Source: Oreohelix idahoensis
Lineage: Eukaryota > Mollusca > Gastropoda > Stylommatophora > Oreohelicidae
Length of the DNA stretch: 64,000 nt
Assembly: GCA_024509875.1 (NCBI GenBank)
Contig: JAMPIV010006383.1
Span: 396,001 to 460,000, forward strand
Direction: 5' to 3'
Shown here: one piece after another, positions 44,632 through 55,739 of the stretch
How the letters are laid out: each line of letters starts with the position of its first letter
How positions within the stretch are numbered: the stretch's first letter is position 1
Made by a program: the position numbers and the translations under genes
Notes under the pieces: model-generated
The model's database searches: none
Told to the model about the DNA's origin: nothing
Seen by the model: the letters and a program-made list of their open reading frames with translations, nothing else

Positions 44632-45371
44632 TGTAAATAGCTGACTGTGACTTACCCGAGAAAGAAGTAAGAAAAAGGATACAGTGGTTCCCTACCACTT
44701 ACGAGAAATTACACAACAAAATAATATTATTTAACTGGGATACCTCCTTCTAATTATCTAACTCTCGCTGCTATTAACTGGCAATTAAGCTCCTAATGCA
44801 GACGACTACGCCAAATAAATGGTAGTCAGATTAATCACTGAAAAAAACTAAGTTTCTAAAGTGGAAAGCAAAAAAAAATTCTGGCAAAAATTGTTAAGGA
44901 GAAAAAAAAATCCCTTAAATATTAAGTCCACTATCAAGTTCACCCTGAAGTCAGTTAGGGTAAGGGAGGCAATTAACTGGACGTAATTCCGAACGCACTC
45001 CGTCGCTTAGCTCAAACACCTTTCTGCTTCACTAACCCTGTGATTGTTACACAATCACACAATACCGGCGGCTTTGTATTACAAAATCAATACATAACAT
45101 ATTTCGACAAAGATCACCCTGTAAATCAATTGTACATACTCTAACAATGCTGTGGAAAAACAATTGATATAATTGTGTGGTCAGCAAGCCAATAAACAGA
45201 TCGTTAGTCTAGGGGATAATTATTTTTAAAGATATATTACTCTACGAGACAACCACACTCTTTCTCTATCTAGACTATAAAGAATATAAGATCAAAATCC
45301 CGGTAAACGAGAAAATGTATGTCTTACTTGCTCAGGATTAGAGTTCAATTCCCGGAAAGCGAGTACCCATT
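44632..45371 (-). other. 5' untranslated leader of element B
   Basis: No ORF. Contains the candidate primer-binding site at its right end (45369 downward). Confidence 0.6.
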
Positions 45372-45584
45372 TGTCGTAGATTTTTGATAGGGGAATTAAG
45401 ACATAGATTGGTCCCTTCTGAATAGGACTAGAACAGGTGATAGCTCAGTGGGAGATAAGGCAAAGAAATAGATTTTCCAGAGTGAGATGGTGGAAAATAG
45501 GTAGAGTCTGTCCCTGAAATCAAGAAAACTTCTCTCATTCAGCCTATCTCTACAACAAGACTTTGTTAGTCAGACAGTCTACCG

Positions 45585-45665
<81 letters not shown>

Positions 45666-47003
45666 ACCACTCACATACACACACACATAAGTGACGAAAG
45701 TTAGACGCACAGACGTGAAAATCTATATCTATGGGATAGGGATCTTTTGGAACGAGCTGACCAAACACACGTAAATAAAGTTTATGTAAATTTTATTTAT
45801 CATAAAGAAACTTCACAACAACAATATTATGACTATCAAATCAAATACAAGTAAACATAAAGTTAATGAATTAATCAAGAAATAGACTCATAGGTGTAAA
45901 CCTCCCTCCCTCTGTTGAGACAAAAATCCCGTTAGAAGAAAAGTTATTAACCCACAAAGAGTCAAGGATTTATGCGCTATGGTCTAGAAATTCCCTCTAC
46001 AGTAAAGAACAGAGTTTATACGTTAATCTATTATGAAAGGGAAACAGTATTAGCAAAAAAAAAACTTTGCATCACACCCAAAAAAGGAAAAAAATACAAA
46101 GTGGGTACATGAATTATACGATCAAAGAACCACTCATTCCTGCTTTCTTTCTATCCATACAACAGTGGCCACTGACATTCGTTCTTACCTACAAACTTGA
46201 TTTTCACCTTCTGGCGTAAACCTTAGGACACACACACCCACAGCAACTCCGGTGTTCTTTTGGCAAAGAGAACCCCAGCTCTACAGTTAATTCCAATTCC
46301 TCCGGGGAGCGTTCTCTTTACGACTATATTTTTTTGGATTGCTGTTTATGTCACTTCAAATCAGTTCAGGTAATAGATGTCACAGTGCTCACAGTGTCAG
46401 AATCTTGAGGTTTCCAGTATTTAGGAAATATCAGGTCGGTTACTTCTCTCAGTACAAAATTCTTCGTTACACCACAATTGATCAAACGTCGGAAATGTTA
46501 AGGTTTTTTAGGTCGCCACAACGGGACTGAATGTAAATGAGATTGGAACAATAAATCTGGATATATATGCCAGTTACCAAGTCACTCTAAATTTTCTTTG
46601 GGTTGGTATCTCTCTGGGTGTAAACACAACCTCAGACTAGATTTACCTTGAAGACCCAGAACTAAGTTAAAAATGTTCTTTAGTATGATTATTCCAAGAT
46701 TTACATGGAAGCCGCTGGTAAGGTTTAGGGCTTGACCCAAATACTGTATAAAGAAAAAAACATGCAAAATACTTAACCAATATATAGTATACACAATCCT
46801 ATCCTACCTCGCGTAAAATATAATATATTTATCCACTTCGATTATTTAACTTTAAATTATAAACTACAAGCTTAGAGCTTGTCTTATCGTTTAAAAACTC
46901 GTGAAACAAATTCTAGTCATTAAAAAAAACCCGTCATCATGAATTAGAAATAAATACATATTTCGTCCATACTCATGATGAATCAGTGCCTTTACTTGGT
47001 GGG
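45372..47003 (-). repeat. 5' LTR of element B, truncated
   Basis: Starts TGTCGTAGATTTTTGATAGG and is collinear with the 3' LTR pieces. It ends at TTTACTTGGTGGG (47003), where a different LTR begins. The equivalent of 40496-41481 is missing and should lie beyond the window if the interruption is a nested insertion. Confidence 0.85.
45590..45662. repeat. (AT)n dinucleotide array
   Basis: About 36 AT units inside the 5' LTR B; the other LTRs have only short TA runs here. Confidence 0.95.
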
Positions 47004-48320
47004 TGATAAAGCTGGTATTGGTGTAAATGTGAGTGTCAATACGCGATTGATACCACATTGATAAGTCTCGTTTTTCTGGCCATCACATAGATAAGTGTAT
47101 ATTTCACACCGTTGATACATGTCATTCTTTATGTATTAGTGATGGAATGAATGTTTGTGTGTACTCGTCTGCTTGATGAGAGTAAGTGGTCAACTCAAAC
47201 CTAGACACAGTGTGGGTTAACAGGTCGAATTGTCCGTAACGTGTTGAGGCCCTTTCAAGGGATGTTGACGTTAAGTGTGAGTATGAATGTCAGTAACGCG
47301 AATGGAATGAATGGTTCTGTGGAGTTGACTAGTTGGTAACAATACACTCATACCCTCACGGCTGGAAGTCAATGATAGCTGGAACTACTGTAGACGTTTT
47401 TAAACAGTTTAATGACACACACTCTGACAGCACGGTTGACAGTCATTGGAACAGGTTGACACAGTAAATCATTGGATACTTGACAAATGGGTGGCAACAT
47501 CAATTTGGCAATCTCATAGCATGTAAATATAATTGAACGATAGTAGCAAATATATAGTTCTGATTGTCTATCGTCTCATATCTCCACTGACTAATCGTAT
47601 CAGTTTGAGTTAACAATAATAATGGTCATCACAATGCTCCCTTACAGACCCTCTGCTGACTACGTCTTTCAGGCTAAGTCTTTTAGGCTTTAACTTCAAC
47701 AGGGTCTTTTTTTTTAAGGTTGACAATCTCAAATAACAAAGAGTGGACTTCAATACCATGTAGGTCTTGCTATCGCCATTAGGTAATAAGATATGTCTGT
47801 TCTCTGAATGACAATTCAAACAGACAAACCGTGGGATTCAAAATGACACTGATCCCAGTGAGCGGCGTTCATCCAAAAGATATCCTCACTACAAATGAAA
47901 GCTCCGTTCATTTGCTCAACTAATGTCTTGGGTTTTCCATACCCATAAGAAATGTTACATATGTCCACTCACAGTGCTGCTAGTATAGGAATCGTCTACA
48001 TACGATCCATCAAATATATAAAGATGATATAACATCTATGATGTCGTTAGGCCTAGGTAAAGTTTTAGAAAATGTTCCTTCTTTACCTTAAGTTCAGAAA
48101 ACACTAGTAACTAGCACACGCCATTCCCTCGGCGTAAAGTATATATATATATATTCTGGGAGAAGTATCGACCATCATAGTCTACTAAGAAAAACTCCTC
48201 TTTTCCCCAGAATCAATCACAATGACGAAAAACTTCGGACTCCCTTTTGTCCGACAGCCTTCAAGATTCGTCCATCATCACGGAAGAGCCAACGACGAAT
48301 AATCGTCTCATTGGGCATGC
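47004..48320 (-). repeat. Diverged LTR of a Gmr1-like element (element C)
   Basis: Collinear with the young LTR at 48762-50128. Matching blocks are TGATAAAGCTGG at the left end, CTGGAAGTCA..., CTGACAGCACGGTTGACAG against CGACAGCACAGATAGTGAC, and AGTGCTGCTAG...GGAATCG near 47970. Similarity is clearly lower than between the young LTRs. It starts inside the truncated LTR B. The right edge is approximate. Confidence 0.65.
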
Positions 48321-48519
48321 GCTAATGTTAACCTTTCAACATATTCAAGTGGGGCGACTACATATTTACTTTCACTCGAAGCAAAAAATGAGTATTCGCC
48401 CTTTGACTAGAGTTCTAATCTTAGACCCAAAATATTATTACCAAATATTTCCAAACATAACAAGTATACAAACAAATAAATATCTTCATATATATATATA
48501 TATATATATAAATATAAAT

Positions 48520-48584
<65 letters not shown>

Positions 48585-48761
48585 TTGCCACCAGTAATCT
48601 GTTGGCAACAGACAACCGCAACCCCCGGGAAAAAAACGCAATTTTTTTTTTCATCTGAGAGCAACATACAATAGGCTCACAACACACGAATAATGCGCAG
48701 ATGACTAATAAGAGCAATTTATAATGTCAAATTAAGGTAAAGTCGAAGCATAGATCGACTT
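48321..48761 (-). mobile_element. 3' fragment of element C
   Basis: 48600-48761 aligns with 50262-50421, the 3' untranslated part of the young element (CAATAGGCTCACAAC, AATAATGCGCAGATGA, ending TCGACT against GCGACT). So it is the 3' end of an older relative, cut at 48761 by the young LTR. An (AT)n array lies at 48490-48582. Confidence 0.65.
48490..48582. repeat. (AT)n dinucleotide array
   Basis: AT repeats with occasional AAT interruptions. The Ile/Tyr open frames on both strands are artefacts. Confidence 0.95.
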
Positions 48762-50128
48762 GTTGATAAGGTTGATAATGTTGGATTTTTATTCCCGTTA
48801 ATGATATCCACCAAAAGATAGATATAAGTGGATGGAAGCAGACATCATCATCATCATCAGTTGATAAGATCTCTATGGTGTTGTTTGCTCCACTGTAGTG
48901 TATGGAATGTCAACTTGACCTACGCAGTGGTGTGTAGACATGGATTGAGTGTACAATGTGCGAATGATGATAAGGGTTCGTGTTGTTGACAAATGTTCTT
49001 TTCTCACACTCATGTATGACTGGAAGTCATCGACACCAACGACTGTGTACCTTTTCTAAAGTTTAATTGGACGTACACACTCGACAGCACAGATAGTGAC
49101 AAATCACAGGTTGGCATAATACATCATAGTACAGTGGATAAATGGTCTTGCAATGTTATGTTACATGGGCACTCATGTAGATTAATATTATAATGGACTG
49201 TCAGTAGCCAAGCCCTCAGCATCGCCCATACATATAAATCATCTGACTTCACTGACTGAGCACGTCAGCTTATAAACAATATTTCAGATGGCTTCTAAAC
49301 CTAATCTCGTTTAGCGACGATTCTCCCACATAATGTTCAGCACATATTTTTTTCATATAATAATATTGAACCGCTAATAACGGGTTCTCATGTGTAGCAG
49401 TGATCTCTGGACTAAACAAGCGATAATACGGGCATCCCCTTTCTCTTCTTGAAAGTCGCTACATGTTTTGGTTCCAAGATGGCTTCACTCGTGAACTGTC
49501 ACTCACGTTTGGATGCAGATAATGAATCTGTCCTAAAGTTAGTCATTCATAAAACATTGCATTGCTCTGTAGATTTGATCATGAACAATTGACTGCATTC
49601 TACAGAATATAGTGCTGCTAGGAATCGAAGTCGTTTTCATCGAGTCAAATATATTCTCTTAGACATTCAAATCGTAACTATCGAAAATGGTGGCTTCGAT
49701 CGAGAGTTCATAAGAGTGTCTTTGATTACCTTGGTAGAGGAAATATGAAACTGCCATTCCTTGGCAATATGAATAAACACTGGGGTAAAGCATACACGAT
49801 AGGTTTAGACGACTATCACTTTCCCCACAAATACTGAGATCACTTTTTCCCGGCGACAGGCCGACATAGGAAAAACACACACAGTCCCTATCAGGACGAA
49901 GCCAAATCACACCACACTCTAACGACACATCCGCCGAATAGCCTTTGACCTCTCTAGAGACAACAGAACATATAGTTCGACTTAGATATGTAAAGATATA
50001 CAGATATAAGACAGACTCGTCCTACTCAGACAAACAATACACATAAATTCAGGCCATAGATATTCTGAAGCAAGAACAATCTATTATTACCCAAACAACG
50101 AATAAATCGCAGTAAAATGGATTTATCC
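48762..50128 (-). repeat. Young LTR, left copy (3' LTR of tandem unit 1)
   Basis: 1367 bp, matching 56840-58207 with two differences seen: one T fewer near 49465 and A for G at about 49922. Left edge GTTGATAAGG is sharp. The right edge is where identity breaks after GGATTTATCC. A TG...CA terminus is not obvious, so the exact end could differ by tens of bases. Confidence 0.9.
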
Positions 50129-50737
50129 GCGGAGTTTGATCGAAGAGATGGCACAACTTTCAAGGGAAGTAACTCAATAATGACTTTCCCTTAAGCACAA
50201 AAAAATTACCTATGTATAATATTGTAAGATATCAAAGACTGCACGTAACATTCTTACCACACCTCCCGGAAAAAAAAAAAATGGAACATTTTTTTTTTTT
50301 TTGAAATACATCTAGGAGCAACGTACAATAGGCTCACAACGCATGAATAATGCGCAGATGAAAATATCAGGAATACCTATAACGCCTAATATGAGGCTAA
50401 GTCGACTTATGGAGCGACTGGTGAGAATGTGTCTCATAAACTGAGAGAAATTATTTCTCTACAAGTATATTTTTCCAGGAAGGTGTCATCAAAGTATAAT
50501 ACAATTCTGGCAATTACACAATGCCTAAAAAATTCATATCATCATTTCGTATTAGATATCTTAAATTTATGATTTATGAAGAAAAAAATCATCAAAGCAC
50601 AGCGGTGAATAAACATCCATGAACCGCTATGTAGTGATACAATCATTATATTATTAAATTACAAATGTGTATCTATCATGATATAGAAAAGGAACTACTA
50701 TAGAACTAGACATATCAAGAAGTCTAAGCCCTAATAG
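50129..50737 (-). other. 3' untranslated region of tandem unit 1
   Basis: Between the polyprotein stop and the 3' LTR. Contains CCTTAAGGG/AAGGGAAAG purine tract on the minus strand (about 50200-50190), a possible polypurine tract, and two poly-A/T runs. Confidence 0.6.
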
Positions 50738-53700
50738 TTATGTGGAATCATGTGGGCATCTTGACAGAATGTCTGCCATCACATTATCTGATCCACGAAT
50801 AGCTCGCACAGAGAAATGAAAAGGTTGAAGAGCAATTGCATATCGAGTAGACCTCGAGCTCTTCAAATTCTTACTCTGTATAGCAGTAAGAGCTTTTTGG
50901 TCGGTTTCTACTATGAAATGTGCGCCTAGAAGGAATCTCTGTAGTTTGAGGATCGACCAAACCATAGCTAATAGCTCACGGTCTAAAACCGAATAATTCC
51001 TTTCTGCCGCATTAAGTTTTCTGGAAATATACATTACAGGATGCAGAGTTCCAGAGTACTCTTGCATTAGTGCCGCTCCAATCCCAGTGGATGAAGCGTC
51101 ACTACGAAGAACGAATGTCTTATCTTTAGTGGGTAGCACTAAAATAGGTGGTGTTGAAAACAATGTTTTAATCTTATCCAGAGAGCATTGGCATTCCTGA
51201 GACCAGTGGACCACATTAGGCGAACCTTTCTTTAGAAGTGTTGAGAGAGGTGCCATGATAGAGGATAGATTCTGAATGAATCTGCCATAAAATTGAATAA
51301 GACCTAACAGACTTCTCACCTGTTTTTTTTTAGTCTTAGGGATTGAGATGTTAAGTATCTTACTAGTATTATGGTCCTCTGTCTTTAGGAAACCATGACC
51401 AACTCGGTGGCCTAGGAAAGAAATTTCGCTAAAACCAATATAGGCTTTAGAGGGTTTCGCTGTCAGGTTGTGCTCACGCAAAGTAGACAGCAATTCATCT
51501 AACCCTGAATAGTGATCTTCCCAAGTATCGCTGAAAAGACAGATGTCGTCTAGATATGCAATGACATCTGACCGATAAGATAGGATTCGGCGCATCATGC
51601 GTACGAACGTAGCTGGTGCGTTCATAAGACCGAAAGGCATAAAATTCCATTGGAACAAACCTCTAGGTGTTGAAAAAGCCGTGAGAGGTTTGGCGCGTTC
51701 AGATAAAGGAACTTGCCAATATCCTTTAGACAAATCAAGTTTAGTGAAAAAATGAGATTTGGAGAGTCGAGTAAGTAGCTCTTCCAGTAAAGGCATAGGT
51801 TCGGCATCGAACTTCGTTACTTGATTCAATTTTCGATAGTCAACGCAAAGACGTATGTTATTGTCTTTTTTACGCACAATAACCATCGGCGAAGAATATG
51901 CAGAGGTGGATGGTTCGATTATTTTCAAATCTATCATCTCATCCAACTCTTTCTCGACCTGTGCTTGAAAATGTATAGGTATAGGATAAGGTCTAACCCT
52001 AATAGGAGTATGGTCAGTTAGAACAATGTCATGTTGAATGACATTCGTTTGTCCAGGGATGTCAGTGAGTACATCCTGAAATGTTTGCAACATAGTTGAA
52101 ACTTGTCGCTGTTCTCCTAGAGACAAATCAGGAGAGACAGTAACGTTCTTCCATGATTCACTGGAATGAAGTGGGATCATTGGAAGAGGAAGATTTACAT
52201 CTGAAAAACTTGTTTCCTCATCCTGTATCACGGACAGTGATGAGTAATGACCATGTTGTACTGGAGAATTGTCCGTTGCTTGGAAAATGGGTTGCAAATA
52301 ATCCGGACGTTCATGGAATTCAGTAAGCATATTGATGTGGAAGGTTTTATGCTTCCCATCAATATCGACAATATAGTCGACATCGGAAATTTTCGATATT
52401 ATATCGTACGGACCTTTCCAAGAAATAAGTAATCTGTTTTCCCTACAAGGTAGTAATACAAATGCTTTGTCACCAGGACAAAGTTGTCGTAAGCATCTCT
52501 TCTTATTGGCAAATTGCCTTGCCTTCTGTTTCGCAAATTCAGAAGAAGAAGTTGCTAATTTGCATGCTTCGATAATTTTTTGTCTCAACGCGATGACATA
52601 TTCGTAGGATGACTTTGTGTCATCGTCAATATTGTCAGATGTTATGAGATCGTGAAGCAACGACATAGGGCCACGCGGACGCGCGCCAAAGACGAGTTCA
52701 AAGGGAGAAAATCCCGTATGTTCATTGGGTACCTCTCTGTAAGCGAAGAGGGCCGCAGGTAAAACTCTGTCCCAGTCTTGAGGATGATCCTCAGTTATCT
52801 TCCCCAGTAAGTTTTTAAGTGTTCTATTAAGGCGTTCGACCATACCATTAGACATTGGATGGTAGATACTACTTAAAGATCTATCTATCTGCAGGGTAGA
52901 CATTACTTGAGACATGGTATCTGATATTAGTTGGGTGCCATGGTCTGACAATATCTCTCCGGGGAACCCCAGACGAGAAAATATAAGCCAAAGAGCATCT
53001 GCAATATCAGCAGTAGTAATGCTCTTCAGAGGAATAGCCTCTGGCCAACGTGTGCACATATCAACACACGTCAAGATAAACTGATGTCCTCTGGCAGACT
53101 TGATCTTAAATGGACCAATAATGTCTATGGCCATTTTTTGAAACGGCCGAATAGGAATGTCCGCCGCCTGAATGGGTGCAGCATGCCGTGGACCTTTGGA
53201 TTTAACTTCCTGACATACTTTACAAGATCGACAATAAATACGTATGTCCTTGTTTACCAATGGCCAAAAGAAAGCCGCAAGGACTCTTGACTTAGTACGG
53301 GAAAAACCCATGTGTCCAGCACACTGAGAGTCGTGAGCGTGCTGCAAAATTTTAACTCTCAAATTCTTGGGAACCAGGATTTGAGAATGACTTGACGTAA
53401 TGGAGTCTTGAACCATACGTACAAGTACGCCATTCTTCTTTGTAATCCACGATTTACGACTTGTGTCCTTATTCGGATCACCTTTAGTTGCAAGAATGAA
53501 GAATTTCTTCAGAGTGGGATCATCTTCTTGCTGTTTTATAAACGAGTCACGAGAAATTACCAAGGGATTATCTTGGTTATGCACTTCATTATCTTCAATA
53601 GATGAAGTTTGAGGCACATTAAGAGCCTGAGCTCTAGTGACTACAGCGTTAGCAATCTGCATGTTTTGCCTTTCCCACGTGGAAATTTGTTGCGGAGTGC

Positions 53701-55213
53701 ATTCCTTGACTCCATGAATGCGACCGATGATGAGGTCAGCGATCGGATTCGGAAGAAGACATGCGTGTACATCTCCCGTAAAGAAAGGAGTAGCAATCCT
53801 AATGATAGCAGTAGAGTATTTCTCTAATGTGCCGCCAAATGTTACACATTTGACTACTTGTCCAGTGGCACGGGAAGGATCTACGAGTGACTGCCTAACA
53901 CCAATTGTGGTGCATCCAGAATCAAATAGCACAGAGACTGGATTGTTATTCACTAAACCCTTATGTAAGACAAGAGAACCTCTTCCATCATGCGCGACTG
54001 ATGCCGGAAGAGCAGGAAGAGGATGGCCACAGCTTAAAGTAGACACTGTGGTTGGCTCAAATAACGTTTTGCATTGGGGGCACTGAGATGCTCTCCCAAA
54101 ATCAAAAGCGGCACATGCCATATTACTAGCATCATTATTATCTTTACTCTGTTTATAGGCTTCATGGGACTCTTGTTGTACAGAGTTTGCCTGAAAATGT
54201 GGTTTATGTCTTTTGTTTTGAGATCTACCTCGGTTATTATCACCTCTGTAGTTATTGTTACCTCTATTGTAACCCCTATTTGGGTTTGAGTCATAGTTCC
54301 CTTGGTTACCATTATCATATTCATTATAATGAGTATCTCTGTAATTATGATCTTGTTGACTCCAAGACGGATAACCCTGATAGTTTCTATAATTACTTCC
54401 TCTACGGAAATTCCTATAATTATGACCACCCCTGTGTCGAGAGCTATCAGGTCGTCTCCAGTTCTTTGAAGAAGAACCCTGAAATGATTGGTTACCTTGG
54501 TTTTGATAACTATTATGGTTACCTTTTTTATCAAATCTGTTTTGAGGTCCCTGAAATCTGTGTGAATAATTGGGATTGTATGGTGTTGCTGAAGCAACTG
54601 GCATACTCTCCTTAATCTTAGTGTTGCCAAAAGTCACGTCGGGGTGTGCAGTGACATATTGGGAACAATATTCTTCCATTTCTTTTAGAGATTTGGGTTT
54701 ACGCTCATGTATAAATTCAAGGAAAGGTTTGTTCACACATGACATAATCTTATCTCTGAGCAACAAATCCATAAGTCCTTCATACGTTTTTTCTGTTTTG
54801 GAAAGCTCAATCCAACGATCAACTGTGAGACGTGCCTTTGCAGTGAATTCTGAGAATTCTACACCCGTCTCAGGTACCATCGTCTTAAATAAAAGGCGAT
54901 AGCCTTCCTCACTTAGCTGATATTTTTTTATCAAAGCCGCCCTAATGACATCATAATTATCCTTATCTGCTTCTCCTACAAGGCATAATCTAGTCAAAGA
55001 TTCACCTTTCAAGTTTTCTGATAATTGATTAGCGTATTGTGATTTATCCACATTATGTGTACGACAAGAACGTTCAAATCTATCCAGCCAGAATGTAATA
55101 TCGTCACTGGACTGATTGAACGGTGGAACCTTAACCTTGTAAGTAGAAGGTTTACCATTACCACTAGATGCCTGATTAACATTACTCATACTTGTCAATC
55201 TCAATTTCTCCAA
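50738..55213 (-). CDS. Gag-Pol polyprotein, Gmr1-type order (gag-PR-INT-RT-RNase H)
   Basis: One open frame of 1491 codons. Residues 25-195: capsid-like helical region. 215-340: Arg/Asn/Gly/Tyr-rich basic stretch, probably nucleic-acid binding. 378-397: CPQC...LSCGH, a possible zinc site replacing a CCHC knuckle. 420-505: protease with DSG at 431-433 and LIIGRIHG. 625-667: integrase HHCC (H627, H634, C664, C667). D697, D757 and E793 form D,D35E. 905-965: GPY-type C-terminal module. 1085-1270: RT with FMPFGLMNAPATF and YLDD (1220-1223). 1365-1470: RNase H with D1372, E1413, D1438. Integrase therefore precedes RT. ATG 55213 is internal; the natural start is probably at 55727, cut off by one extra A (55373-55381). 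Confidence 0.95.
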   Translation of the reverse strand: MEKLRLTSMSNVNQASSGNGKPSTYKVKVPPFNQSSDDITFWLDRFERSCRTHNVDKSQYANQLSENLKGESLTRLCLVGEADKDNYDVIRAALIKKYQLSEEGYRLLFKTMVPETGVEFSEFTAKARLTVDRWIELSKTEKTYEGLMDLLLRDKIMSCVNKPFLEFIHERKPKSLKEMEEYCSQYVTAHPDVTFGNTKIKESMPVASATPYNPNYSHRFQGPQNRFDKKGNHNSYQNQGNQSFQGSSSKNWRRPDSSRHRGGHNYRNFRRGSNYRNYQGYPSWSQQDHNYRDTHYNEYDNGNQGNYDSNPNRGYNRGNNNYRGDNNRGRSQNKRHKPHFQANSVQQESHEAYKQSKDNNDASNMACAAFDFGRASQCPQCKTLFEPTTVSTLSCGHPLPALPASVAHDGRGSLVLHKGLVNNNPVSVLFDSGCTTIGVRQSLVDPSRATGQVVKCVTFGGTLEKYSTAIIRIATPFFTGDVHACLLPNPIADLIIGRIHGVKECTPQQISTWERQNMQIANAVVTRAQALNVPQTSSIEDNEVHNQDNPLVISRDSFIKQQEDDPTLKKFFILATKGDPNKDTSRKSWITKKNGVLVRMVQDSITSSHSQILVPKNLRVKILQHAHDSQCAGHMGFSRTKSRVLAAFFWPLVNKDIRIYCRSCKVCQEVKSKGPRHAAPIQAADIPIRPFQKMAIDIIGPFKIKSARGHQFILTCVDMCTRWPEAIPLKSITTADIADALWLIFSRLGFPGEILSDHGTQLISDTMSQVMSTLQIDRSLSSIYHPMSNGMVERLNRTLKNLLGKITEDHPQDWDRVLPAALFAYREVPNEHTGFSPFELVFGARPRGPMSLLHDLITSDNIDDDTKSSYEYVIALRQKIIEACKLATSSSEFAKQKARQFANKKRCLRQLCPGDKAFVLLPCRENRLLISWKGPYDIISKISDVDYIVDIDGKHKTFHINMLTEFHERPDYLQPIFQATDNSPVQHGHYSSLSVIQDEETSFSDVNLPLPMIPLHSSESWKNVTVSPDLSLGEQRQVSTMLQTFQDVLTDIPGQTNVIQHDIVLTDHTPIRVRPYPIPIHFQAQVEKELDEMIDLKIIEPSTSAYSSPMVIVRKKDNNIRLCVDYRKLNQVTKFDAEPMPLLEELLTRLSKSHFFTKLDLSKGYWQVPLSERAKPLTAFSTPRGLFQWNFMPFGLMNAPATFVRMMRRILSYRSDVIAYLDDICLFSDTWEDHYSGLDELLSTLREHNLTAKPSKAYIGFSEISFLGHRVGHGFLKTEDHNTSKILNISIPKTKKKQVRSLLGLIQFYGRFIQNLSSIMAPLSTLLKKGSPNVVHWSQECQCSLDKIKTLFSTPPILVLPTKDKTFVLRSDASSTGIGAALMQEYSGTLHPVMYISRKLNAAERNYSVLDRELLAMVWSILKLQRFLLGAHFIVETDQKALTAIQSKNLKSSRSTRYAIALQPFHFSVRAIRGSDNVMADILSRCPHDST

Positions 55214-55349
55214 CTCAAATTCATGTTCTCTTATTGCTTTTTTCTCTTCAGCATCTAATCTTTTTTGTTCAGCCTCCCTGTCTAATCTTTTTTGTTCAGC
55301 TTCCCTGTCTAATCTTTTTTGTTCAGCTTCACTGTCTAATCTTTTTTGT

Positions 55350-55727
55350 TCAGCCGCAGCTTCTCTTTCTAATTTTTTTTTGTTCAGCTTCCCTGTCTAA
55401 TCTTTTTTGTTCAGCTTCACTGTCTAATCTTTTTTGTTCCGCAGCAGCTTCTCTTTCTAATTTTTTTTGTTCAGCTTCAAATCTCCTTTCCTCCACCTGC
55501 ATCTGTAATTTCTTTTGTTCAGCAGCAGCCTCAGCTTCTCTTTCTAATCTTTTCTCTTCCGCCATAGCTTTTCTTTCTTCTGCAGCTAATCTTTTCTCTT
55601 CTGCCATAGCTCTTCTCTCTTCTGCAGCTAATGCTTTGTCATATTGAGCAACTGCCCATTGTTCTAATTGTTGACCAGTTTTATCAAGGGCTTTCCCTTG
55701 TATAATGAAGTATTCTAATGTAGACAT
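55350..55727 (-). CDS. Gag N-terminal coiled coil, separated by a +1 frameshift
   Basis: From ATG 55727 (MSTLEYFIIQGKALDKTG) the frame encodes a highly charged coiled coil with repeated AAEERRAMAEEKRL and EAEQKRLDRE units. It stops at 55350, because an A run on the minus strand has nine bases (55373-55381) where the neighbouring repeat unit has eight (55461-55468). With eight, the frame would run into the polyprotein frame. This is likely the true N-terminus of gag. The break could be mutation, a slippage site or an assembly error. Confidence 0.8.
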   Translation of the reverse strand: MSTLEYFIIQGKALDKTGQQLEQWAVAQYDKALAAEERRAMAEEKRLAAEERKAMAEEKRLEREAEAAAEQKKLQMQVEERRFEAEQKKLEREAAAEQKRLDSEAEQKRLDREAEQKKIRKRSCG

Positions 55728-55739
55728 GGTGTCTAACAA

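Larger units (their letters stand above)
41482..45371 (-). mobile_element. LTR retrotransposon B body: gag, protease, integrase, no RT
   Basis: A 3.9-kb body between the LTR B copies. Minus-strand order: coiled-coil gag start (44631), gag capsid (44242-43350), protease (43345-42980), integrase (42860-41740), then only about 260 bp to the polypurine tract and 3' LTR. Neither RT nor RNase H can be found. A candidate primer-binding site TGGGTACTCGCTTTCCGG begins two bases inside the 5' LTR end (45369 downward). Protease being followed directly by integrase fits Gmr1-type order with the RT part deleted. Confidence 0.8.

Noticed and set aside
48407..48717. Open frames of Ile-Tyr repeats on both strands
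   Set aside because: They are translations of an (AT)n microsatellite.
49659..49928. 89-codon ORF repeated identically at 57738-58007
   Set aside because: Lies in the young LTR pair; identity reflects LTR age, not selection. No family motif.
53084..54615. Plus-strand ORFs of 60-142 codons within 51.8-54.9 kb
   Set aside because: Shadows of the minus-strand polyprotein in other frames.
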